DNA of 29,430 nt, taken from NCBI GenBank assembly GCA_035352715.1, contig DAOPYE010000026.1, positions 1-29,430 of the forward strand, written 5' to 3'. The translations under genes and the position numbers were made by a program. Origin of the DNA: DAOPYE01 sp035352715 (lineage in GTDB: Bacteria > Acidobacteriota > Holophagae > Holophagales > Holophagaceae). Under the pieces are notes generated by a model, which had not been told where the DNA came from, searched no databases, and saw nothing but the letters and a program-made list of their open reading frames with translations. Below are positions 15,201-21,611 of the stretch, one piece after another; position 1 is the first letter of the stretch, and every line of letters starts with the position of its first letter.

Positions 15201-16368
15201 CGCGCGCTTTGCGCCCACGCTCAACGTGCTGCGCTACGGCGAGGGCGATCGCGACGAACTGCTGAACAACCTGAAGCCCTACGATGTGGTCGTGGCGACC
15301 TACGGCCTGCTGCAGCTCGACCAGGCGCGCTTCGAACCCGTGCCATGGAACGTGGTGATCCTGGACGAAGCCCAGGCCATCAAGAACGCCTTCACCAAAC
15401 GCAGCCAGGCCGCCATGTCGCTGAAGGCGGACTTCCGCATGGTCTGCACAGGCACGCCCATCGAGAACCACCTGCTGGAACTCTGGAACCTCTTCCGGTT
15501 CTTGAACCCCGGCCTGCTGGGCACCCACGATAGCTTCCGCACCCGCTTTCAGACGCCCATCGAACGCGATCAGGATGGCGAATCCACCCACCGCCTCAAG
15601 CGCCTGCTGCGCCCCTTCCTGCTGCGCCGCACCAAGGCCCAGGTGCTTCAGGAACTGCCCCCTCGCACCGAGATCACGCTGGAAATCGAGCGCAGCGGCG
15701 AAGAGATCACTTTCTACGAGGCCCTGCGCCGGAAAAGCCTGGACGAGCTTCAGGGCGGCGAAGCCAAGGAACAGGCCATCCAGGTGCTGGCTGCGCTGAT
15801 GCGCCTGCGCCGCGCCTGCTGCCATCCCGATCTGGTGCAGCCAGGCTTGGGCATCCCCAGCTCCAAGCTGGACGCCTTCCTGGAACTGCTGGACGAACTG
15901 CGCGAGAACCGCCACCGCGCCTTGGTCTTCAGCCAGTTCGTGGATCATCTGCACATCATCCGAAAGCAGCTCGACGCCGCGAAAGTGCCCTACCAGTATC
16001 TCGACGGCAGCACGCCCACCAAGGCGCGCGAAGACGCCGTGGCGGCCTTCCAGCGCGGCGAAGGCGATGTCTTCCTGATCAGCCTAAAGGCGGGCGGCGT
16101 GGGCCTGAACCTGACCGCCGCCGATTACGTGATCCACCTGGATCCCTGGTGGAACCCCGCCGTGGAAGACCAGGCCAGCGACCGCGCCCACCGCATCGGC
16201 CAGACCCGCCCCGTCACCGTCTACCGCCTGGTGGCCAAGGGCACCGTCGAGCAGAAGATCGTCGAACTGCACCAGCACAAGCGCAACCTCGCCGAAAGCC
16301 TGCTCGAAGGCAACGCCGCCACCCGCCTGGACGCCGAAACCCTGCTGGCGCTGCTGAAAGAAGGATAA
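12298..16368 (+). CDS. SNF2-family (Swi2/Snf2, HepA-like) helicase with a long N-terminal extension
   Basis: A 1356-residue protein ending in a complete SNF2 ATPase. Motif I is DDMGLGKT (K935, T936). The other marks are the DEAQ box DEAQAIKN (D1023, E1024), motif III CTGTPIENHLLELWNLFRFL, VFSQFVDHLHII, motif V SLKAGGVGLNLT and motif VI DQASDRAHRIGQ (R1296, R1299). These enzymes use ATP to move on duplex DNA and remodel DNA-protein complexes, for example RNA polymerase. The first ~900 residues are family-specific. Residues 1-100 look like a winged-helix-type segment, about 190-320 is helical and TPR-like (LLEGRVDDASHKLNEIPAEK), and about 430-700 is mixed alpha/beta. No SWIM-type CxC zinc site is seen. 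The ATG has GGAGAC directly upstream, slightly close for a ribosome binding site. No nuclease, methylase or DISARM-like partner is adjacent, so a defence role is unsupported; general chromosome maintenance is likelier. Confidence 0.93.
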   Translation: MAVCPHDLQLHLKRLEPKAWSLLEALSAIGRGAHPEIILATLRASGLPHEFTAPNGFGGVTALAEQLFKGGLLIRRAGLFRCAPMVMELAARRAAQADRFKPLRKGFATCAYSGRMEWDPAVRLMADAREAFLAGDLQGLMTIRQAHAEETRRDFERDVLAVLAGDPFDPALMDSLGPSLKVEAAHALLQDELLHRSNHADFREWLNGASNSHKTLAAIQAQLLLLEGRVDDASHKLNEIPAEKIPVLLPMLRGLALLLQGQTQDAPDAFEQALAALRKLTKKRMPMLPDLGDYAWCLALFGRRATGDLRTLDERLSRMEKLSPKDPRFALAFHLRHAIGPVFGMESERRISPYIHPDAEAHPLVAFTACLAHHWTGKAPRPSDLRDIASALRAGPYGAFRHEITALGARTSAPLADLVKPVPAWERALEALAALGGNATAPKAEAPDRPVRMAWRVLWSGRISEIEALEQRRDAKGGWLKGKKISAKKLFEASGTLEFLTPQDKAIVACVQRDGYWADFRFNLPKALRALIGHPAVLWTEDYNEPGRPVDVVRGQIRLRLREAKKGLELALEPDFEESTVVVQTEGLTRVRIFPVEDAHRRIRSVVGKGICFPPSAKDRVMQSLGAVAPLVSVHSDLGLDEQAAEDAGLESVPGDPAPHLILLPQNEGLKVQLLVRPLKDGPQLRMGQGGASLVLEQGGKRVLVRRDLERERQLRAEFLRACPTLAEMDSEDLWILPDPEACLELLLELEALRGQVQIQWPKGQPFQTPLQGDLSGFSLKLKSKGDWFHLEGELRLDESRVVELQKLMELVGQSHGRFVDLGDGQFLSLTQAFRKRMLDLQHFAEGAGKQGLRIHALATLALEDLDDGLGGFQADAAWRSYQSRIRKALNSRPEVPTTFQAELRDYQREGFEWLARLASAGLGACLADDMGLGKTIQALALLVARAEAGPSLVIAPTSVCANWLNEAARFAPTLNVLRYGEGDRDELLNNLKPYDVVVATYGLLQLDQARFEPVPWNVVILDEAQAIKNAFTKRSQAAMSLKADFRMVCTGTPIENHLLELWNLFRFLNPGLLGTHDSFRTRFQTPIERDQDGESTHRLKRLLRPFLLRRTKAQVLQELPPRTEITLEIERSGEEITFYEALRRKSLDELQGGEAKEQAIQVLAALMRLRRACCHPDLVQPGLGIPSSKLDAFLELLDELRENRHRALVFSQFVDHLHIIRKQLDAAKVPYQYLDGSTPTKAREDAVAAFQRGEGDVFLISLKAGGVGLNLTAADYVIHLDPWWNPAVEDQASDRAHRIGQTRPVTVYRLVAKGTVEQKIVELHQHKRNLAESLLEGNAATRLDAETLLALLKEG

Positions 16369-16435
16369 GGCGGCCCAACATTCATCCGTGGACATCCCCC
16401 CGATAATCTTTGTCGGTACCGTAACGAACTGCCTT

Positions 16436-16578
16436 ACCACCAAGGGCACCAAGGCCTGCTGCGCAGGCAACACGAAGAGCACCAAGCAAGAATGATCGGC
16501 AGACGATATGCCCCGTCATTCCCAGCCTTTCTTGGCATTTCTTGGTGCCTCCTTGGTGTCTCTTGGTGCCTTGGTGGT
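16436..16578. repeat. Palindromic intergenic repeat element with ACCACCAAGG termini
   Basis: The left end reads ACCACCAAGGGCACCAAGG, and the right end CTTGGTGCCTTGGTGGT is its reverse complement apart from one extra G. CTTGGTG or CTTGGCA recurs at 16531, 16541, 16552, 16562 and 16570, spaced 8-11 bases. The left half has a smaller hairpin GCCTGC-TGC-GCAGGC (16454-16468). The centre, GAATGATCGG (about 16490-16499) and CCCGTCATTC (16512-16521), is again complementary with mismatches. The whole stretch can therefore fold into one long imperfect stem. Intergenic ACCAAG-rich repeats of this look are something I recall from several GC-rich bacteria. Whether this is a mobile element (MITE/REP-like) or a structured RNA is not settled. 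Confidence 0.65.
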
Positions 16579-16627
16579 GAAACCCCCATCAACGACTCAC
16601 GCCAGCATGGGTGAAAGGCATGCGGAA

Positions 16628-16655
16628 TTGACTTTTCCATGCCTCCGGGTAGTCT
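16628..16655 (+). promoter_or_regulatory. Candidate sigma-70-type promoter for the DUF2798-type gene
   Basis: TTGACT (16628-16633) and TAGTCT (16650-16655) are separated by 16 bases. The -35 matches consensus at five of six positions, but the -10 is weak (three of six). It lies about 90 bases upstream of the ATG at 16743 and just outside the palindromic repeat, in a locally A/T-richer segment. No better pair was found in the gap. Confidence 0.35.
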
Positions 16656-16742
16656 GGAAGTCTTGGCAAACGACACATGTAGTGCTTTTTGTACGTAAAT
16701 CTGATCACGGCACCAAGGCTCAACCATTCATGGGAGACTTGT

Positions 16743-17273
16743 ATGCCGCAGACTAAATTTCAGAAACTGTTCTTCATGTTCTTGACGGTGCTGCTATCCG
16801 TCCATGCCTTTGTCATCTATAACATTGCCATCAGCATGGGTTCCATGTCGAACCAAGTGTTCCTGCTCGCACGCAAGGAAGTGCCCCTGGAGTTCGTCAT
16901 CGCCTTCCTGGTCGAGGCGCTTTTCGCGGCCCGCTTGGCGGAGAAGATGGCCTTCAGGATGGTGGATCCCCGGACCGATAAGCCCATCGTCATCATTCTG
17001 GCGATCACCTGCTCGACGGTGCTCATCATGTGCCCGACCATGAGCTTTGCCGCAACCATCATCTATAACGGCATAAATATCAACTTTGTTGCCAATTGGA
17101 TGCAGAAGATCGTCTATAACTTCCCCTTCGCGTTCTTCACCCAGATTTTCTTTATTGGTCCCGTGGTCAGGATCGTTTCCTGGTGCGTTTTTAAGAATGC
17201 CCATTCCGAGAAAAAGATCGGCAACCCGGAACCAGATCAAGACGGAGAGGAACTGGACCCTGAGTTCTCCTGA
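16743..17273 (+). CDS. DUF2798-type small membrane protein
   Basis: A 176-residue integral membrane protein with about four hydrophobic segments (roughly residues 8-30, 47-66, 83-105 and 125-150) and an acidic, charged C-terminal tail. Two similar halves can be seen: LEFVIAFLVEALFAARLAEK and, later, NFPFAFFTQIFFIGPVVRIV. Each resembles the amphipathic NFPxAxxxQxFxxGPxVR pattern of the DUF2798 family, which has no established function. ATG 16743 has GGGAG six bases upstream; the longer frame from TTG 16689 adds residues without family character. Codon use is noticeably less GC-biased than in the genes on either side, with A/T third positions common. It is a monocistronic gene between a repeat element and the arabinose operon terminator, so it may have arrived separately. 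Assignment to DUF2798 rests on pattern recall. Confidence 0.75.
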   Translation: MPQTKFQKLFFMFLTVLLSVHAFVIYNIAISMGSMSNQVFLLARKEVPLEFVIAFLVEALFAARLAEKMAFRMVDPRTDKPIVIILAITCSTVLIMCPTMSFAATIIYNGININFVANWMQKIVYNFPFAFFTQIFFIGPVVRIVSWCVFKNAHSEKKIGNPEPDQDGEELDPEFS

Positions 17274-17302
17274 CCGCACGCTAGAAACCGATAATCCGAC
17301 AT

Positions 17303-17334
17303 AAAAAAACAGCCTCCGAGGATCGGAGGCTGTT
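17303..17334 (-). terminator. Rho-independent terminator of the araDBA operon
   Basis: On the minus strand AACAGCCTCCGA (17334-17323) pairs perfectly with TCGGAGGCTGTT (17319-17308) around a three-base loop. It is followed by a run of seven T (complement of the A-run 17303-17309). It starts 17 bases after the araA stop codon. The plus-strand side has only TGTTT, so the main direction is from araA; it may also damp read-through from the convergent membrane-protein gene. Confidence 0.93.
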
Positions 17335-17350
17335 TGCGGTTGGTGAGGCC

Positions 17351-18999
17351 TTACCGGTAGGCGACTTCGTTCCAGCGGAGGTCCTGCTTGAAGGTGCGCA
17401 GTCGGGTGTCCTCGTCGATGAACACGCACTCGATGCCGGCGATCTCGGCGTAGTCTTCCAGGTGGCGGGAATCCAGGGCCTGGCTGAAACCGGTGTGGTG
17501 AGCGCCGCCCGCGTAGATCCAGGCGGCGGCAGCGGTCTTGAGATCGGGCCGGGGGGCCCAGACGGCGCGGGCCACGGGCAGCTTGGGCAGCTCCTGGGAC
17601 GGCTTGACCACATCCACCGTGTTGACGATCAGCCGGAAGCGGTTGCCCATATCGATGAGCGAGGCATTCACGGCCGCGCCAGATGCGGCGTTGAAGACGA
17701 GGCGCAGGGGGTCTTCCTTGCCACCGATGCCCAGGGGATGGATTTCCAGAGAGGGCTTGCCGCCATCGGCGATGGTGGGGCAGACCTCCAGCATGTGGGC
17801 GCCCAGCACCAGGGCTCCGTTGGGATCCAGATGATAGGTGTAGTCCTCCATGAACGAGGTCCCGCCTTTCAATCCGGCGGACATGACCTTCATGGCGCGC
17901 AGCAGGGCAGAGGTCTTCCAGTCGCCCTCGGCACCGAAGCCGTAACCGTCGGCCATCAGGCGCTGCACGGCGAGACCGGGCAGTTGCTTCAGGCCGTGCA
18001 GATCCTCGAAGGTGGTGGTGAAGCCCTTGAAGCCGCCCTTCTCCAGGAAGGAGCGCAGAGCCAGTTCGATGCGCGCGGATTCGCGCAGCGCCTCGCGGCG
18101 GTCGCCGCCCTTCTGCAGCGGGGACGCCAACACGTAGGACGCCTCGTAGACATCCAGCAGCGCATCCACATCGGCTTCCGCCACGGCGCGCAGATGCGCG
18201 ACCAGATCGCCCAGCCCGTAGCCATTGACGGCATNNNNNNNNNNNNNNNNNNNNNNNNNNNNNNNNNNNNNNNNNNNNNNNNNNNNNNNNNNNNNNNNNN
18301 NNNNNNNNNNNNNNNNNNNNNNNNNNNNNNNNNNGCCACGGCGCGCAGATGCGCGACCAGATCGCCCAGCCCGTAGCCATTGACGGCATAACCCAGACGC
18401 AGCTGGGCCTCGACCTTGTCGCCCTCGGTCACGGCCACTTCGCGCATGTTGTCGCCGAAGCGGGCGAAACGGGCGCCCTGGGCGTCCTGCCACGCGGCGG
18501 CGGCGCGGGTCCAGATGCCGATCTCTTCCTGCACGGAGGCTTCGGACCAGTGGCCGACGACGACCTTGCGGTTCTTGCGCAGGCGCGTGCCGATGAAGCC
18601 GAACTCGCGGTCGCCGTGGGCGGCCTGGTTCAGGTTCATGAAGTCCATGTCCATGGTGGACCAGGGGATGTCGCGGTTGTGCTGGGTGTGCAGGTGCAGG
18701 AAGGGCTTCTTCAACAGCGAAAGGCCGCGGATCCACATCTTGGCGGGCGAGAACGTGTGCATCCAGGTGATGATGCCGGCGCAGTTCGCGCTCTGGTTCG
18801 CCGCCTGACACAGCTCGGCGATGGCGTCGGGCGTGGTGAGGATGGGCTTGAAGACGATCCGGGTGGGAATGGCCGCGGCGCTATCCAGCGCCTGAGCGAC
18901 TTCCTTGGAATGGGCGGCGACCTGTTCGAGCGTCTCGGGGCCGTAGAGGTGCTGGCTGCCGGTGACGAACCAGATTTCGTGCTGCTTGAGGTCGATCAT
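17351..18999 (-). CDS. araA: L-arabinose isomerase (interrupted by an assembly gap)
   Basis: Converts L-arabinose to L-ribulose in the cytoplasm. The start, MIDLKQHEIWFVTGSQHLYG, is typical, and AGGAGGAG lies just upstream. The ATG overlaps the araB stop (ATGA). The C-terminal half has TTTFEDLHGLKQLPG, the metal-site glutamate region TSFMEDYTYH, GAHMLEVCP and the HHTGFSQAL segment, as in AraA. As written the frame is broken by 100 Ns at 18235-18334, and the two sides appear in different frames. The same 55 bases sit on each side of the Ns. Removing the Ns and one copy (155 bases) leaves 1494 bases, an exact open frame of 497 residues against about 500 for E. coli AraA. Across the join the protein reads AVNGYGLGDLVAHLRAVAEA with no residue gained or lost relative to the family. 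The gene is therefore intact in the organism. Confidence 0.95.
18180..18389. repeat. 55-bp direct duplication flanking the N gap (contig overlap)
   Basis: Positions 18180-18234 and 18335-18389 are identical over 55 bases (GCCACGGCGCGCAGATGCGC onward), with the N run between them. The duplicated part encodes the same araA segment twice. A perfect repeat that ends exactly at the gap on each side is what two overlapping contig ends look like when joined by a default spacer. Confidence 0.95.
18235..18334. other. Assembly gap of exactly 100 N
   Basis: A run of 100 undetermined bases, a conventional placeholder length. The flanking identity and the intact frame after collapsing indicate that no real sequence is missing here. 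Confidence 0.97.
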
Positions 19000-20687
19000 T
19001 TCTCCTCCTGGGAGCTGCGCTGCCGGTCGCGGATGACCAGCAGATCCTTCATGACGTTGGCCATGCTGCCCTGCCACTGCGGCATTCCGAATGCGTCGTG
19101 GAGCTGGCGGTAGAGACGGTAGAGTTCTTTGTAGACGGCGTGGGCTTCGGGGTTCGGCTGGTAGACCGTGCGGATGCCGCAGGTCGCGGCCTGCGCCTCG
19201 TGGACGGACGCGAACGCACCGGCGGCCACGGCTCCGAAGAGGGCCGCGCCCAACGCGGGCGTCTGCTCGCTGCGGGCGACCTTCATGGGACGGCCCGTCA
19301 CATCAGCGTAGATCTGCATCAACAGGGGATTCCGGATCGAGAGGCCGCCGCAGTTGATGACTTCGCGGATGGGCACGCCGTATTCTTCGATACGGTCGAT
19401 GATGGCCAGGGCGCCGAAGGCGGTGGCTTCCATCAGCGCGCGGTAGATCTCGTGGGGCTTGGTGTGCAGGGTCTGACCCAGCAGCAGGCCCGTCAGGCGC
19501 ACATCCACCAGGATGGTGCGGTTGCCGTTGTTCCAGTCCAGGGCCAGCAGGCCGTGTTCGCCGGGCTTCTGGGCCTGGGCCAGGCGGCCCAGCGTTTCGA
19601 ACTTCTCGTCGGAGTTCTCGCCGGGAACCAGATTGTTCACGAACCACAGGAAGATGTCGCCCACGCCGGACTGACCGGCCTCGATGCCGAAGAAGCCCGA
19701 AAGCACCGAGCCGTCCACGATGCCGCAGACGCCGGGGATATCCGCCAGGGGCTTGTCGTTGGGCGAGATCATGATGTCGCAGGTGGACGTGCCGACGATC
19801 TTCACCAGCGCGCCTTCCGTGACGCCCGCGCCCACGGCGCCCATGTGCGCGTCGAACGCACCCACGGCCACCGGCAGCCCGGCCCGCAGTCCGAGGCGCT
19901 TGGCCCATTCATCGCACAGGCCACCGGCCGGCGCGTCCGCAGGGAAGGCCTCCGAGAAGAGTCGGGGACGCAACTCGGCCAGCGCGGGATCCAGCGCGGC
20001 CAGGAATTCCGCATCCGGCAGGCCGCCCCAGGCGGGATTGAACATGGCCTTGTGCCCAGCGGCGCACACACTGCGGCGAACACTGGCCGGAGCGGTGGTG
20101 CCCGTCAGAACGGCCGGCAGCCAGTCGCAGTACTCAACCCAGCTCGCGGCGGCGTTGAAGACTTCGGGGGCCACGCGGCGGCAGCGCAGGATCTTGCTCC
20201 AGAACCATTCGGAGCTGTACGTCCCGCCCACCTTGGCCAGGTACTGGGGCCGCATCTTCGAAGCCAGCGCGGTGATCTCGGCGGCTTCCACATGGGAAGT
20301 GTGATCCTTCCACAGCCACACCTGGGCGTGCAGGTTGTCCTTGAAGGCAGGCTGGAAGGCGAGGGGAACCCCCTGCGCGTCCACGGGCAGCGGGCTGCTA
20401 CCCGTCGTGTCGATGCCCATGCCGACGACCTGATCGGGGCTGAAGCCCGGCACCTTGGTCTTGGCCTGTTCGAGCACCGAACACACCGTCGTCTCGATGC
20501 CCGCGAGGTAGTCCGCGGGATTCTGGCGGGCCAGATTGGGATCCTTGGAATCCGTCAGGATACCCAGTTCGCCCGAAGGATAGGGAAACACGCGGGTGGC
20601 GACTTCGCGGCCATCGGCCAGATCCACCAGCAGCGCTCGACAGCTGTTCGTGCCGTAATCAAGACCAATCGAATAGCGTGGGGACAT
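18996..20687 (-). CDS. araB: Ribulokinase
   Basis: A 563-residue FGGY-family sugar kinase that phosphorylates L-ribulose with ATP to L-ribulose 5-phosphate. N-terminal phosphate-binding motif DYGTNSCRALLVD (residues 10-22), GIDTTGSSPLPVD (91-103), and the catalytic-base aspartate D279 in GAFDAHMGAVGAGV, followed by GTSTCDIMIS. The C-terminal ATPase part has ATAFGALAIIDRIEEYG and the INCGGLSIRNPLLMQIYADV loop typical of AraB. Length is normal (E. coli 566). ATG 20687 has GGAG six bases upstream. The TGA overlaps the araA ATG by four bases, so both are probably translated together. araD lies 24 bases upstream, giving the order D-B-A rather than the B-A-D of enterobacteria. Confidence 0.96.
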   Translation of the reverse strand: MSPRYSIGLDYGTNSCRALLVDLADGREVATRVFPYPSGELGILTDSKDPNLARQNPADYLAGIETTVCSVLEQAKTKVPGFSPDQVVGMGIDTTGSSPLPVDAQGVPLAFQPAFKDNLHAQVWLWKDHTSHVEAAEITALASKMRPQYLAKVGGTYSSEWFWSKILRCRRVAPEVFNAAASWVEYCDWLPAVLTGTTAPASVRRSVCAAGHKAMFNPAWGGLPDAEFLAALDPALAELRPRLFSEAFPADAPAGGLCDEWAKRLGLRAGLPVAVGAFDAHMGAVGAGVTEGALVKIVGTSTCDIMISPNDKPLADIPGVCGIVDGSVLSGFFGIEAGQSGVGDIFLWFVNNLVPGENSDEKFETLGRLAQAQKPGEHGLLALDWNNGNRTILVDVRLTGLLLGQTLHTKPHEIYRALMEATAFGALAIIDRIEEYGVPIREVINCGGLSIRNPLLMQIYADVTGRPMKVARSEQTPALGAALFGAVAAGAFASVHEAQAATCGIRTVYQPNPEAHAVYKELYRLYRQLHDAFGMPQWQGSMANVMKDLLVIRDRQRSSQEEK

Positions 20688-20711
20688 GAAAGCTCCGTGG
20701 AGGGAATGGGT

Positions 20712-21407
20712 TCAGGACTGGCCGTAGGTGGCTTTGGCCCCGTGCTTGCGTTCGAAGTGCTTGCGAATGAGGGTGGCCTTCAGCGTGGGCGTCGCGGGCC
20801 GGATCTGTAGCGTGAGCGCCGCCATGCGCGCGACCTCTTCCAGCAGCACGCTATTGAGCACGGCCTGATCCGCCGTGGGTCCCCAGGTGAAGGGGCCGTG
20901 GCCCGCGACCAGGATCATGCCGGGGTCATGCCCTTCCAGGCCGTCGAGGGTCCGGCAGATCAGATGGCCGGTCTCCTCTTCGTAATCGCCCTGGATGGCC
21001 TTGTCGTCCAGCAACGGCGTCACGGGGATGGGGGCCGGGTGCATATCCGCGTGGGTCGTCCCCAGCACGGGAATGGACATCTGGGCCTGGGCCCACGCCA
21101 CCGCATGGGTGGAATGGGTGTGGACCACGCTGCGGACCTCGGGCAGATGCTTGAACAAGACGGCGTGCGTCCGCGTATCTGACGAGGGGCGCAACTTGCC
21201 TTCCACCACGCGGCAATCCAGGTCCACGATGACCATGTCCTCGGGCCGCAACGTGCTGTAGGAAACCCCGCTGGGCTTGATCGCAAACACGCCCGCCTGG
21301 GGATCCAGCACGCTGACATTGCCGAAGGTGTGGATGACCAGACCATGCGTCACGAGCTTCTGGTTGGCCTCCCACGAGGCCTGCTTGAGTGAATCGAAGT
21401 TGCTCAT
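20712..21407 (-). CDS. araD: L-ribulose-5-phosphate 4-epimerase
   Basis: A 231-residue class II aldolase-fold epimerase, exactly the length of E. coli AraD, converting L-ribulose 5-phosphate to D-xylulose 5-phosphate for the pentose phosphate pathway. Zinc ligands are H96 and H98 in VVHTHSTHAVAW and H170 in VAGHGPFTWG. The catalytic aspartate is in SSDTRTH (D77). HGLVIHTFGNVS near the N-terminus and TTHADMHPAPIPVT are family signatures. The start was taken at MSNFDSLKQ (ATG 21407), with GGAG eight bases upstream; the longer frame to 21554 runs through the operator and promoter and is rejected. First gene of the araDBA unit, about 200 bases downstream of the LacI-family gene on the same strand. 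Confidence 0.96.
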   Translation of the reverse strand: MSNFDSLKQASWEANQKLVTHGLVIHTFGNVSVLDPQAGVFAIKPSGVSYSTLRPEDMVIVDLDCRVVEGKLRPSSDTRTHAVLFKHLPEVRSVVHTHSTHAVAWAQAQMSIPVLGTTHADMHPAPIPVTPLLDDKAIQGDYEEETGHLICRTLDGLEGHDPGMILVAGHGPFTWGPTADQAVLNSVLLEEVARMAALTLQIRPATPTLKATLIRKHFERKHGAKATYGQS

Positions 21408-21512
21408 TCCTGATGCTCCATCCCGACGTCCCAAAAAGAACCATCTATCGACATGTCCGTGGCGCTGGCCCATCACCCGAAAGCCCGGACCGCCCCTGGA
21501 AGGGGAATTTCG

Positions 21513-21526
21513 TGAAACCGGTTTCA
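21513..21526 (-). promoter_or_regulatory. Candidate LacI-type operator for araDBA
   Basis: TGAAACCGGTTTCA is a perfect 14-bp palindrome with the central CG typical of LacI/GalR-family operators. It lies immediately downstream of the candidate araDBA -10 box, where a bound repressor would block transcription, and about 105 bases before araD. A one-mismatch copy sits in front of the epimerase gene on the other side of the regulator. Confidence 0.78.
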
Positions 21527-21554
21527 GTTTCCAGTCTGACCTACGGACGGTCAA
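21526..21554 (-). promoter_or_regulatory. Candidate araDBA promoter
   Basis: On the minus strand TTGACC (21554-21549) is followed after 17 bases by GAAACT (21531-21526). The -35 is good (five of six) and the -10 modest (three of six). The operator palindrome begins at the end of the -10, so a repressor would cover the start point. Confidence 0.45.
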
Positions 21555-21569
21555 GGGGTTTTGAGCCGC

Positions 21570-21607
21570 TCCGCCCGCCCCTGCGCGCAGGCGCGGAAAC
21601 GGGCGGA
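21570..21607 (-). terminator. GC-rich inverted repeat just after the lacI-family gene (possible weak terminator)
   Basis: TCCGCCCG (minus 21607-21600) pairs with CGGGCGGA (21577-21570) around 22 bases that contain a further short palindrome, CTGCGCGCAG. It begins five bases after the regulator's stop codon. There is no T-run, so it is at best a weak or Rho-assisted terminator separating the regulator from araDBA. Confidence 0.35.
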
Positions 21608-21611
21608 CGGT

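Larger units (their letters stand above)
16369..16742. other. Intergenic region of 374 bases holding a palindromic repeat and a promoter
   Basis: No gene of its own. The first ~65 bases after the helicase stop show nothing notable. Positions 16436-16578 are a palindromic ACCAAG/CTTGGT element. The remainder to 16742 holds a candidate promoter and the ribosome binding site (GGGAG at 16732-16736) of the following membrane-protein gene. Short reading frames here are broken up by the repeats and lack ribosome binding sites. Confidence 0.7.

Noticed and set aside
13765..15954. 729-residue minus-strand reading frame inside the SNF2 gene
   Set aside because: A long antisense frame is expected from the GC-rich codon bias of the plus-strand gene. 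The plus strand has all SNF2 motifs, and the antisense product is Gln/Ala/His-rich with no domain.
12298..16368. SNF2 helicase as part of a phage-defence island
   Set aside because: Flanked by thiG and a DUF2798-type gene. No methylase, nuclease, PLD or other defence gene is in the window.
17484..17497. TGAAACCGGTGTGG inside araA as a third operator
   Set aside because: It matches only 11 of 14 positions, has just one good half-site and is explained by the coding of HTGFSQ, conserved in AraA. Intragenic operators exist in LacI systems, so a binding test could reopen it.
19098..20810. 570-residue plus-strand reading frame over araB
   Set aside because: Antisense to an intact ribulokinase; composition (Gly/Arg/His/Gln) is typical of a complementary-strand artefact.
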